Shown here one piece after another: positions 7,892-15,567 of a DNA stretch of 31,343 bases. Each line of letters opens with the position of its first letter. The stretch's first letter is position 1. Made by a program: the position numbers and the translations under genes. The DNA lies in assembly GCA_946480655.1 (NCBI GenBank), contig CAMLKN010000003.1, positions 1 through 31,343 of the forward strand, in the 5' to 3' direction. The notes below the pieces were generated by a model. The model was not told the origin of the DNA, did not search any database, and was given only the letters and a program-made list of their open reading frames with translations. The stretch is from an uncultured Devosia sp. GTDB lineage: Bacteria; Pseudomonadota; Alphaproteobacteria; Rhizobiales; Devosiaceae.

Positions 7892-8608
7892 ATGCAGCGG
7901 ACTACCTTTGGAAAGCGAAATGCAGCGCAATCCTTGCAGTCGCAGGCGGGCGCCAGAAAGCGCCACAATCAGCCAACTACAGTCGTAGCTGGAATAGTTG
8001 GGGCCATCGTGTTCGGCAGCGTGGCAATCGGTGCGGCATCTCTGTTCTCTCCGCCAGCGACATCGGCGGCGGATCAAGAGGATCAGCTTTGGGTCACCTC
8101 CCAGCGCCTGCCCCGACACACATGCCCTTCCACCAGCTGCGGAGTAGTTGGCGAGCTCTACTTCCGGGAGGGGGTAACCCCGATGGAAGTTCAGGATGGT
8201 TGGGGGCGGATCTCCCGAAGATATGACGCGGCCTGCAGCAACGGCCGCAGCGACTACGTGGACAGTGGAAACGACCAGTGCACGCGGACAAACGGTGTCG
8301 TTGACGGTCAGTTTGCCGAGTGGGTCCAGCTCGAGTTCCTGTCACCGGAGCGCCCAGCAGACCCCGCCGAGGGTGCCATCGGCCTGGCCAAGGTCGTTGG
8401 TCAGTCGGATGACTTCAACCTGTACCAAGCCCAGTTCGTCGGGGGAGCTCAAAGGCTGATCGAGGCGGGTGCATGCACGCAATCTCAAATCGAGGAGCAC
8501 GGTGGATTTGTCGCCTCAGTAAATCTCAAGCCGCGTAAGGCGTACTTCGTGCACTGTGGCATGGAGAAATACTACCTCGACGTCTTCACGATGGAAATAT
8601 TTCGCTAG
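7892..8608 (+). CDS. Membrane-anchored SH3b-domain protein
   Basis: The protein has 238 residues. A basic, polar N-terminus of about 28 residues precedes one transmembrane helix (about 30-52), so the bulk should be periplasmic. Residues 64-145 resemble a bacterial SH3b domain: a QLWVTSQRLPRHTCPS segment, a conserved VVGELY..G turn, and DGWGRIS. Extra Cys residues could form disulfides. The last 90 residues, with further Cys, are unassigned. SH3b domains usually bind peptidoglycan or peptides at the cell envelope. The ATG follows GAGGTG at normal spacing. It faces away from the XRE gene and probably shares its control region. Confidence 0.75.
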   Translation: MQRTTFGKRNAAQSLQSQAGARKRHNQPTTVVAGIVGAIVFGSVAIGAASLFSPPATSAADQEDQLWVTSQRLPRHTCPSTSCGVVGELYFREGVTPMEVQDGWGRISRRYDAACSNGRSDYVDSGNDQCTRTNGVVDGQFAEWVQLEFLSPERPADPAEGAIGLAKVVGQSDDFNLYQAQFVGGAQRLIEAGACTQSQIEEHGGFVASVNLKPRKAYFVHCGMEKYYLDVFTMEIFR

Positions 8609-9046
8609 CGTTTAGGTCGTATCGAGGTCAGCGTTGGAGGATGACCCGTCCACGTTCAATGGTGACGCAGCATCTGGCAGTATTCAGCATACTGTAAGGA
8701 CACGTGACCCCAGGCCTGAGAGTTCGCCCTAACCTTTGACTGCTAGGCGACTGACCAGGGGTTCGGCAACCTAAAATGGACGCGGCAACCGCCAGGCGCC
8801 TTGTTGCGGCAAGAGCTAAACCGGCCAAATGAGCGTCCCCTGGCGCCTATAACTCACCCTCATCCTTGGTCAGAATCTCAATTTAGATCGTTCGGGCTCG
8901 CGAGGTGACTGCGTGGAGTATATGTTCCATTTGACTTATCGTAACTGAGCAGTCCCTCGCTCTCCCTGCGGGTAATATTGACATTGGTATATTTCTATAT
9001 TCACTGAGGAGCTCCAGCGAAATAAGCAAGTTAGGAAGAGACGGTC
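8609..9046. other. Intergenic region of about 440 bases
   Basis: No coding frame is convincing. It contains an inverted repeat at 8678-8694 and an AT-rich stretch before the next gene with TTGACA at 8978-8983 and TATATT at 8996-9001. The 12-base spacing is too short for a standard promoter, so no promoter is called. Confidence 0.5.
8678..8694. repeat. Short inverted repeat after the SH3b gene
   Basis: CAGTAT (8678-8683), TCAGC, ATACTG (8689-8694) is a perfect 6-5-6 inverted repeat 70 bases after the SH3b stop codon. There is no T-run, so it may be a protein-binding site rather than a terminator. Confidence 0.3.
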
Positions 9047-10156
9047 ATGCGCGCATTGATCTATGTTGCCTACCTTAGCCTATCCCTAGCGGGGCCGGCT
9101 GTGTCCGCCCCGATCGAAATCATGTCGTGGAACGTCGAGAATCTGTTCGACACCCAGGACGATCCCACCAACCCCCACGACAACACGTACCTGCCACTCG
9201 CCGACAAACAGGCAGCTGGCACTGCCCATGTCGCCTTGTGCGAGCAACTCAACCCCAATCCAGGCTTCTTTCGAGAGCAGTGTCTGACCCTGGATTGGAA
9301 CGACGGTACTTATGCGACGAAGCTTGGTCGCATAGCCGATGTTCTCCTGACGCTGGGGGACCTGCCGGAGGTGTTGGTGCTGCCCGAGACTGAAAACGCG
9401 CAGGTTATCGACGACTTGGTGGCAAAGCTCGGGGCAGGGGTCTACCCCACCATAGTCGCCCTGGACAGCAGCGACGAACCGGATAGCCGTGGCATTGATG
9501 TTGCCATCGTTTCGACCCTGCCGTTGATCGGAAGCGCCGTCGCCCACAAGGTGGACTTCAAGGGCGACACTGACATTTGCGGCGCCACGCGCGACATTGT
9601 CGAGGCGACGGTGGCGTTACCTGACGGCACACCGCTGACTGTGCTTGGCGTACATTTTCCCTCACAGGGCAACCCGGTGGAATGCAGAATTAGGGCCTTC
9701 CAGCAGGTGAGCGAAATACGAGAGGCCAAAGGTGAGGATGCTCTCGTCGTTCTCGCCGGCGACTTGAACTTCGAATGCTCAGAGCTGGCCTCCCCAATGT
9801 ACGAGCGTTTAGCGTTCCGGGGTGGGTGGTATCTGTCCCCGGTCATTCTCGCGGGCTGCGCTGCCCCGGGATCGAGCAAATTCTTTGACGGCTTGCTGTC
9901 CTGGAACACTTGGTCTTACCTGGACCAAATCCTTGTATCGGCGGGACTAAGCCCCACACAGCCCTCCGCTCTGAACTGGTTTGCAGACCTTGGCAGCTTC
10001 CAAACCGTGGTCGTTCATGCGGAACAAATTCAGGTGGACGACCAAGACCGGGGTTTTGTCGAACCTCGACGGTTCGATCCCGCTTCAGGTGAAGGCATCA
10101 GTGATCACTGGCCAGTTTCAATCCGATTGCTGAACCGTCGAGTGGCGGAGCCTTAG
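9047..10156 (+). CDS. Secreted endonuclease/exonuclease/phosphatase-family protein
   Basis: The protein has 369 residues. A signal peptide spans residues 1-21 (cleavage after AVSA). The EEP-fold signature is complete: SWNVENLFD with N29, LPETEN with metal-binding E114, SRGIDVAIVS, GVHFPSQGNP, AGDLNFE, and a terminal SDHWP with D353 and H354. The family contains DNase I-like nucleases, inositol phosphatases and sphingomyelinases that hydrolyse phosphodiester or phosphoester bonds using a divalent metal. Export makes an extracellular or periplasmic nuclease most likely, for nutrient scavenging or degrading external DNA; the substrate cannot be read from sequence. AGGAAGAG precedes the ATG. It appears to be a single-gene unit. 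Confidence 0.9.
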   Translation: MRALIYVAYLSLSLAGPAVSAPIEIMSWNVENLFDTQDDPTNPHDNTYLPLADKQAAGTAHVALCEQLNPNPGFFREQCLTLDWNDGTYATKLGRIADVLLTLGDLPEVLVLPETENAQVIDDLVAKLGAGVYPTIVALDSSDEPDSRGIDVAIVSTLPLIGSAVAHKVDFKGDTDICGATRDIVEATVALPDGTPLTVLGVHFPSQGNPVECRIRAFQQVSEIREAKGEDALVVLAGDLNFECSELASPMYERLAFRGGWYLSPVILAGCAAPGSSKFFDGLLSWNTWSYLDQILVSAGLSPTQPSALNWFADLGSFQTVVVHAEQIQVDDQDRGFVEPRRFDPASGEGISDHWPVSIRLLNRRVAEP

Positions 10157-10157
10157 T

Positions 10158-10174
10158 TCCGATGGGGGATCGGA
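10158..10174 (+). terminator. Short hairpin after the EEP gene
   Basis: TCCGAT, GGGGG, ATCGGA forms a 6-bp stem with a 5-base loop two bases after the stop codon. No U-tract follows, so termination here is uncertain. Confidence 0.3.
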
Positions 10175-10624
10175 TCAGCTAGTCATCGAGCTTGTCTGCA
10201 CCGTCTGTCCTGCCGTCTGTCCGCGGAACCTCGACCGCTGGGTGGCCCGGGTTCCGCCCCTCTCGTCCTGACTCTCTCTCCGCCACTTCCTCAAAATTCA
10301 ATTCCTTCAACGCCTTGCGCGTCCTGCACCTGTCGTCTCGCGCGTTGAGCCGGAGCGCCTGGATCCGGACGTGCCGCAGCCCATCGGCAACGATGGCGGC
10401 GGGCGTGGCGAAAAAATTCGCATCGCCATCTTGTCGCTCCGCTCGTCCATGCCAATGTGAATTGCGTGACCGGGCCCCTCTGGCGTCGTCGGCGAGAACC
10501 GCGACGCGATGTCGGATCACCTCGGCAGGGCCCGCGGGCATCTGCGTGTGGTGCCCGATCATCGTCCCAGGTCCCATGCGCACTCCCTCAGCTCTGTCGA
10601 GCAGAACCTGAGAGGAGATCATGC
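10175..10624. other. Intergenic region of about 450 bases
   Basis: Frames are open on both strands (10192-10611 plus, 10179-10622 minus), but their products are Ser/Arg-rich or Arg-rich with no motif, as expected of chance frames in GC-rich DNA. I searched by eye for the manganese riboswitch (yybP-ykoY) that precedes some terC-family genes and did not find its conserved core. The segment separates the lower-GC accessory region from GC-rich DNA. Confidence 0.5.
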
Positions 10625-11110
10625 ATGAGCAAGGACAAATCCCCCTTCCAAGACGACATATTCCTGCGCGGCGCCCGCCTCAGGGCCCGTCAGAGTGCCG
10701 ATGCGCGCGAACTGCGCCACGAGGCCGGCCTGGCTGAGAGCGAAGAGTTTTTTCAGGCCCTCGTCGCCGCCGTCGCGGTGATCGCGCATGCCGATGGCCG
10801 GCTCGAACTGGCCGAAAGGCGCAAGCTGGTGGAAGCGTTCATCACCAGTTCGGCCGCGAAGGGTTTCTCGGTCACGGACCTCGCCCACGAGCTGTCCGAG
10901 CACAGCCGCGCCTATGGCTATGACCCCCACGCAGCCGAACACCGGGCCCTGGCCTGCCTTTCCATCAGCCTGATCAGTGGTGAACAGCGCCAGTTGATCC
11001 GGCAGATCTGCCATCAGGTGATCACGGCTGATGGCCTCGTGCACCCGGTGGAACTGGGTGCACTGCATCGGGTCGAAAGGGCTCTCGACATTGCCGGAGG
11101 TGCGCAGTGA
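10625..11110 (+). CDS. TerB-like protein
   Basis: The protein has 161 residues starting at the ATG at 10625, with GGAG seven bases upstream. The all-helical core (about 40-155) has the TerB pattern of two related halves, each with an acidic site: AVIAHADGRLELAER in the first and HQVITADGLVHPVE in the second. TerB domains bind metal and occur in tellurite and stress-response complexes at the membrane. The gene lies 40 bases upstream of a terC-family gene, probably in one transcript, so a joint role in metal or envelope stress is likely. This is a generic TerB-domain protein rather than a member of a full terZABCDE operon. Confidence 0.85.
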   Translation: MSKDKSPFQDDIFLRGARLRARQSADARELRHEAGLAESEEFFQALVAAVAVIAHADGRLELAERRKLVEAFITSSAAKGFSVTDLAHELSEHSRAYGYDPHAAEHRALACLSISLISGEQRQLIRQICHQVITADGLVHPVELGALHRVERALDIAGGAQ

Positions 11111-11150
11111 CCTGCAGCACTTTTGGACTCTGCAACCCGGAGGTCTGCGA

Positions 11151-12119
11151 ATGGACGTCCTGACCAGTCTCTTTCTCGGGCAGCCGCTCTGGATGTGGCT
11201 GGGTTTCCTGGGCCTCGTCATGGCGCTGCTGGCCTTCGACCTCGGCGTCCTCCATCGTGACGGGCATGAGATCGAGGTGCGCGAAAGCCTCCTGCTTTCG
11301 GGCTTCTATATCGCGCTGGGCCTGGCCTTCGGCGGATTCGTCTGGTGGCAGCTGGGTGCCCAGTCAGGGGTCGAATACCTGACCGGATTCGTGGTCGAGA
11401 AAAGCCTCGCCATGGACAATGTCTTTGTCATCGCGATGATCTTCGGCTACCTGGCCATCCCGCGGCACCTGCAGCATCGGGTGCTGTTCTGGGGCATCCT
11501 CGGCGTCATCGTGCTTCGGGCCATCATGATCGGCTTCGGCGCTGCCCTGGTGTCCGAATTCGGCTGGATTCTCTATGTCTTCGCCGCTTTCCTGGTCTTT
11601 ACCGGCATTCGCATGCTGATGATCGGCCATGAAGAAACGGATCTGAGCCAGAATCCGGTTCTGCTGTTCATGAAGAAGCGCTTCCGCGTCACCGAGACCC
11701 TGCAGGGTGACCGCTTCTTCGTGCACCAGCACGACCCCAGGACCGGGCGGATGGAGCGGTATATGACCCCGTTGTTCCTCGCCCTGGTGATGATCGAGAT
11801 CGCCGACGTGATCTTTGCCGTGGACTCGGTGCCGGCCATTTTCGCCATCACCACCGATCCCTACATCGTCTACACGTCCAATATCTTCGCCATTCTCGGC
11901 CTGCGCGCGCTCTATTTCGCGCTCGCCGCCATCATCCACCGCTTCGCCTACCTCAAGCAGGCCCTCGCCGTCCTGCTGGTCTTCATTGGTTCGAAGATCT
12001 TCTTGGCCGACCTCCTTGGCTGGGAGAAATTCCCGGCGGAGTGGTCGCTTGGCGTCACGGCGGTAATCCTTGCCAGCGGCATCTTCTATTCGCTCTGGAA
12101 GACCGCCCGGGCAGTGTAG
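11151..12119 (+). CDS. TerC/Alx-family integral membrane protein
   Basis: The protein has 322 residues starting at the ATG at 11151 after GGAGG. About nine membrane segments are visible. Family motifs are present: AFDLGVLHR near the N-terminus with the EVRESLLLSGFYI segment, FVVEKSLAMDNVFVIAMIF in the first acidic helix, and MIEIADVIFAVDSVPAIFAIT in the second, followed by FAILGLRALYFAL. These acidic membrane motifs are diagnostic of TerC/Alx proteins, several of which are linked to Mn2+ export or tellurite resistance. The upstream terB-like gene is the likely partner. The gene ends at a strong hairpin shared with the convergent Sel1 gene. Confidence 0.93.
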   Translation: MDVLTSLFLGQPLWMWLGFLGLVMALLAFDLGVLHRDGHEIEVRESLLLSGFYIALGLAFGGFVWWQLGAQSGVEYLTGFVVEKSLAMDNVFVIAMIFGYLAIPRHLQHRVLFWGILGVIVLRAIMIGFGAALVSEFGWILYVFAAFLVFTGIRMLMIGHEETDLSQNPVLLFMKKRFRVTETLQGDRFFVHQHDPRTGRMERYMTPLFLALVMIEIADVIFAVDSVPAIFAITTDPYIVYTSNIFAILGLRALYFALAAIIHRFAYLKQALAVLLVFIGSKIFLADLLGWEKFPAEWSLGVTAVILASGIFYSLWKTARAV

Positions 12120-12122
12120 AAA

Positions 12123-12151
12123 ATTGGGGGCGCTATCACAGCGTCCCCAAT
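12123..12151. terminator. Probable bidirectional terminator
   Basis: A 12-bp stem (arms 12123-12134 and 12140-12151, one G-T wobble) encloses a 5-base loop. It starts four bases after the terC-like stop codon. On the minus strand the stem is followed by TTTT, making it a good intrinsic terminator for the Sel1 operon; on the plus strand the U-tract is missing. It sits between convergent genes. Confidence 0.75.
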
Positions 12152-12211
12152 CTCCACCATCCAGTTCATTGGTACATCGTTCCTGCGGCCCGTGAGCGGA
12201 TCACTCCAAGC

Positions 12212-13891
12212 TCAGAAAGCGTAGGACAGGATCTGGGCGCTCTGGCTGGTGAGTGGGCCGCGACGGCACACCTCGCCCACCTGCTTGCTGTCGCAATACC
12301 GCAGCATGGCGGAAATGGTGGGTTGATCAAGCAGCCCATGCTGAGGCCCGTCGTAGAGACCGATCGACCGCAACTGGCCCTGCACCAGATAGACAAAGGC
12401 ATTTGGGGCAACGCCGACGAGATTGCGCAACAAAGATTCCTGATCGTCAGGCGAAAGTTCCCCGATCCGCCCGGTAAGCGCGGCAAAGTTCCCGTCCCGC
12501 ACGGTGGCGGCCTCCATGAGCAGTGTTTCGACCAGCATGTCGCCCCGGCCAAGTCTGGGCGCAATCATCGCCAGATAAATCTGCGCCCGCCCGGCATCCG
12601 GAGCCACGAGCACCACATCCCCATCTCGGCTTCCATCGCGAAAGAGGGCCAGGAGCCGTCTGGCGGCGGCCAGGTTTCCGGCGGCGGCCTCGCTCTCGAG
12701 CAGGGCAATCGCGGCGTCGGGATCCTGTTGCAACCCATAGCCATAGAGATGCGCATTGGCGATGCCGATGACGGCCTCCTCGGTCCCGGCAGCGAGCGCC
12801 TCTTCCAGCATGGCCAATCCTTCCGCCTGGGCGCCCGGCCGGTAGAATCGCCCCTCCGTCAAGCCGCGTGCCAGGAGATAGCGGGCAAAGCCGTGGCCCA
12901 TGGCGACAGCCTCTGCCAGATAGTCATAGGCCCGCGCGCTGTTGGGCGGCACGGCGATGCCGTCGCCATAGATTTCCCCCAGCCGCAGCAGTGCCTCCGG
13001 ACGGCCGGTCTCCGCCGCCTGCTCCAGGGCAGCGATGGCTCCGGCGCTGTCGGGGGCACCGACATCGCCGCTCAAAAGCAATTCGGCCAGCAGGAGCGAT
13101 CCCGTTGCATTGCCGCCCTCAGCCTCGTCGCGCACCATCTGCAGACCCATGGCGGGGTCTGCCGCCACGCCATGGCCGCGGGCGAGCATTTCCGCCAGGC
13201 GAAGGCGCGCCGAAGTGCTGCCGGCGCTGGCAGCCTTTTCATAGGCAGCGTATCCCTTGCCCAGATCAACCGGGACGATGGTTCCCTCGCTCCAGAAGTC
13301 ACCGATCCTCAGCCATGCGTCGACCCGACCAAGGTCGGCGGCCCGCTGGTAGGTCGCGAGGATTTCGGACGGATCGACACTGGCCCACTGCAGGCGGGCC
13401 AAGGCGTCGCCCAACAGCATCATCGCATTGGCATCCCCGCCGTCGGCGGCCCGCTGCAACAATGCCAGTCCCTTTTCGGGCGCCGCATCGAGCGCTTCGG
13501 GAATGCCCTTGATGTAGAGCTCGCCCAGGGCCACCAGGGCAGCCGGATAGTCATCGGCGGCCAGGGTCTCGAGCATGGCGAGGCCGCTGGACAGATCGGG
13601 CTCGGTTCCCTGTCCGGCGATGAGCATCTGCGCAATGCGCAAGGTTCCACCCGCTCGACCGGCGGCGGCGGCCTGCCGGTAGTAGTCGAGGGCGCGGGCA
13701 TAGTCGACCTGTCCGGCGCCGCCTTCACTGTAGTAGTCACCCAGGCGCAACAGGGCATCGGACGGGTCCGCGAGTCCGTTGCTGGCCACGCCGGTGGGCG
13801 GGCTCTCTTCCTGCGCCCGAGCCCAAGGCCCCGGAACCAACAGCGCAACCAGCAAGGCGCTGGCGGCAAATCGCGCAAGGCCGCCTGTCAT
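12212..13891 (-). CDS. Secreted Sel1-repeat protein, second of a pair
   Basis: The protein has 559 residues. A signal peptide covers about residues 1-26, ending in WARAQ. Roughly ten Sel1-like repeats of about 36 residues follow, recognisable from recurring LRLGDYYSEG, ALDYYRQAAAAG and MLARGHGVAADP phrases. After about residue 425 the repeats stop. The extreme C-terminus has a YLVQGQLRSIGLYDG...T.SAM pattern resembling a small peptidoglycan-binding domain. Sel1 repeats are alpha-alpha solenoids for protein-protein contact; secreted examples such as AlgK scaffold exopolysaccharide export machines. The start overlaps the stop of the paralogous upstream gene in an ATGA (13888-13891). It ends the minus-strand arm of the polysaccharide locus, before the terminator at 12123-12151. 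A periplasmic scaffold is likely; an ExoR-like regulatory role is the alternative. Confidence 0.88.
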   Translation of the reverse strand: MTGGLARFAASALLVALLVPGPWARAQEESPPTGVASNGLADPSDALLRLGDYYSEGGAGQVDYARALDYYRQAAAAGRAGGTLRIAQMLIAGQGTEPDLSSGLAMLETLAADDYPAALVALGELYIKGIPEALDAAPEKGLALLQRAADGGDANAMMLLGDALARLQWASVDPSEILATYQRAADLGRVDAWLRIGDFWSEGTIVPVDLGKGYAAYEKAASAGSTSARLRLAEMLARGHGVAADPAMGLQMVRDEAEGGNATGSLLLAELLLSGDVGAPDSAGAIAALEQAAETGRPEALLRLGEIYGDGIAVPPNSARAYDYLAEAVAMGHGFARYLLARGLTEGRFYRPGAQAEGLAMLEEALAAGTEEAVIGIANAHLYGYGLQQDPDAAIALLESEAAAGNLAAARRLLALFRDGSRDGDVVLVAPDAGRAQIYLAMIAPRLGRGDMLVETLLMEAATVRDGNFAALTGRIGELSPDDQESLLRNLVGVAPNAFVYLVQGQLRSIGLYDGPQHGLLDQPTISAMLRYCDSKQVGEVCRRGPLTSQSAQILSYAF

Positions 13892-15549
13892 GGGTCCGGC
13901 TCCTCCGCCGGGACCGGCTCGGCGGCCTGGAGGTAGTAGGCCACGGCCCGGTCCCCATCGGCCGGCACGAGGATACCGTCCCGATAGATATCACCCAACC
14001 TGAGCAGGGCCTCCGCGCTGCCCAGGGCCGCCGCACGTTCGTAGGCAGAGATTGCACCCTGCGCATCGACGGAACCGGCTGCACCGGCACTGAGCAGGTC
14101 GCCCAGCATCAGGAGAGCGCCGGTATGTCCGCTCCTGGCCACGTCCTCGATGAGGAGGAGGCCGGCGGCAGCGTCCCTCGCGATGCCCTGGCCGGACACG
14201 AGCATTTCGCCGGCCCGCAATTTGCCGGTCTGGCTGCCGGCGTCCCCGGCGCGCCGGAAGTTCTCGAATGCCTGCGGCGGGTCCGCTGGGACAAGCGTGC
14301 CGGCCAGGTAGAGTTCTCCCAGCCGGAGCATGGCATCGGTTTGGCCGAGGCTGGCCGCCGCCTCGTAAGCCTCGATGGCCCCGGGGCCGTCCACGGCGCC
14401 ACTGGCCGGGTCAGAGAGATGGTCGCCAAGCATCAGCAGCGCCTGTGCATTGCCATTGGCGGCGACTTCACGGATCAGGGCCAGCCCACCGGCTGGGTCG
14501 GCAACGTCGCCCTCTCCGCGCAGGAGCACTTCGCCCAGCCTGAGCTTGCCCGTGTCGCTGCCCAGCTCGGCGGCACGGCGATAGTAGTGGGACGCCGGCT
14601 CGAGGTTGGCGGCAGCGGTGCCGCCACCCGATTGCAGATCGCCAAGAAAAACCAGCGCGCCCGTCTCGCCCTGGTCGGCGGCGGCGCGCACCATGCCAAG
14701 ACCACGTTCCGGATCGGCCGTTGTGCCGAGGCCAAGCGCCGTCATTTCCCCCACCCGGAATTGTCCGGTGAGGTTCCCCTGATCTGCCGCCCTTCTGTAG
14801 TAGGCCAGTGCCCGTTCCGGCTGCGCCGGAATGGCTGTGCCGCTGCGGTAGAGGTCACCCAGCCGCAGGAGCGCTTCCATGTCCCCGAGGGTGAGTGCTT
14901 CCTCATAGGCGGCGGCGGCGGCAGGCCCGTCAAACGCACCGGGCAAGCCTTCGCTCAACAGGTCGCCAAGCACGACCAGGGCACGGGCATTGCCCGTCTC
15001 GGCCAGCTCGCGGACCAGTGCGAGCCCCGCCTCGACATCCCTGTCCGCTCCTTGTCCCCTGGCGAGCATTTCACCCCAGCGCAATTGCCCTGTGTGGCTG
15101 CCCGCCTCGGCGGCCTGCCGATAATAGTCCAGGGCAGCGGCGAGATCGCGCGGTACGACTTTGCCTTCGCTGTAGAGATCCCCCAACCGCATCAGGGCGT
15201 CCGGCTGGCCAATGGTGGCGGCAAGCTGATAGACCCGTGCCGCGGTTTCCTCGTCAGGCTGTCCTGGCCGGCCCTGGGCGAAGTGGTCGGGCTGAATGAC
15301 CGCGCCGATCGTTGCGTCGATATCGAGGGCCGCCAGCCGCAGGTAGTAGGAGAGGGCCTCGTCGCCTCCCCGTCCGTCGACCGTTCCCGCACGGTAGTGG
15401 TTTCCCAGCGCGACGAGAGCCGCTCCCAGGGGCACCGAAAAGCCGGAGCCCGGCTCCGTCCCCTGGGCGGCGGCAGGTGGAGCCATGATTCCGGTGCCGG
15501 CCAGGAGGGCCATGACGGACAGGACTGTGAGAATCTTGGGACATTCCAC
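13888..15549 (-). CDS. Secreted Sel1-repeat protein, first of a pair
   Basis: The protein has 553 residues from a GTG start with GAGGAGG nine bases upstream. A signal peptide ends near residue 28 (PPAAAQ). Sel1 repeats fill nearly the whole mature protein and fall into a regular three-type cycle: one type with GDLYSEG and YYRQAAEAG, one with GEMLARGQG and GLALVRELAETG, and one with LGDLLS and AYE.A. The tail ends in a Pro/Glu-rich segment at the overlap with the next gene. It has no C-terminal domain like that of its neighbour. It is probably a periplasmic solenoid scaffold for polysaccharide modification or export, acting with its paralogue. It follows the deacetylase gene by 18 bases. Confidence 0.88.
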   Translation of the reverse strand: MECPKILTVLSVMALLAGTGIMAPPAAAQGTEPGSGFSVPLGAALVALGNHYRAGTVDGRGGDEALSYYLRLAALDIDATIGAVIQPDHFAQGRPGQPDEETAARVYQLAATIGQPDALMRLGDLYSEGKVVPRDLAAALDYYRQAAEAGSHTGQLRWGEMLARGQGADRDVEAGLALVRELAETGNARALVVLGDLLSEGLPGAFDGPAAAAAYEEALTLGDMEALLRLGDLYRSGTAIPAQPERALAYYRRAADQGNLTGQFRVGEMTALGLGTTADPERGLGMVRAAADQGETGALVFLGDLQSGGGTAAANLEPASHYYRRAAELGSDTGKLRLGEVLLRGEGDVADPAGGLALIREVAANGNAQALLMLGDHLSDPASGAVDGPGAIEAYEAAASLGQTDAMLRLGELYLAGTLVPADPPQAFENFRRAGDAGSQTGKLRAGEMLVSGQGIARDAAAGLLLIEDVARSGHTGALLMLGDLLSAGAAGSVDAQGAISAYERAAALGSAEALLRLGDIYRDGILVPADGDRAVAYYLQAAEPVPAEEPDP

Positions 15550-15567
15550 CGCTTCCGTCCTCCTCCG

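Noticed and set aside
8978..9001. Sigma-70 promoter TTGACA/TATATT before the EEP gene
   Set aside because: The 12-base spacing is too short for a standard promoter; the boxes may be coincidental in AT-rich DNA.
10179..10622. 147-codon minus-strand and 139-codon plus-strand frames in the gap before the TerB-like gene
   Set aside because: Mutually antisense, composition typical of GC-rich chance frames, no motifs; the TerB-like gene has its own good start at 10625.
10175..10624. Manganese riboswitch (yybP-ykoY) upstream of the terB-terC pair
   Set aside because: Considered because some terC-family genes carry it, but its conserved core could not be found by eye. A covariance-model search would settle this.
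13880..13900. The two Sel1 genes as a single gene split by a frameshift
   Set aside because: The downstream product has its own clear signal peptide and the overlap is a clean ATGA, so they are separate secreted proteins.
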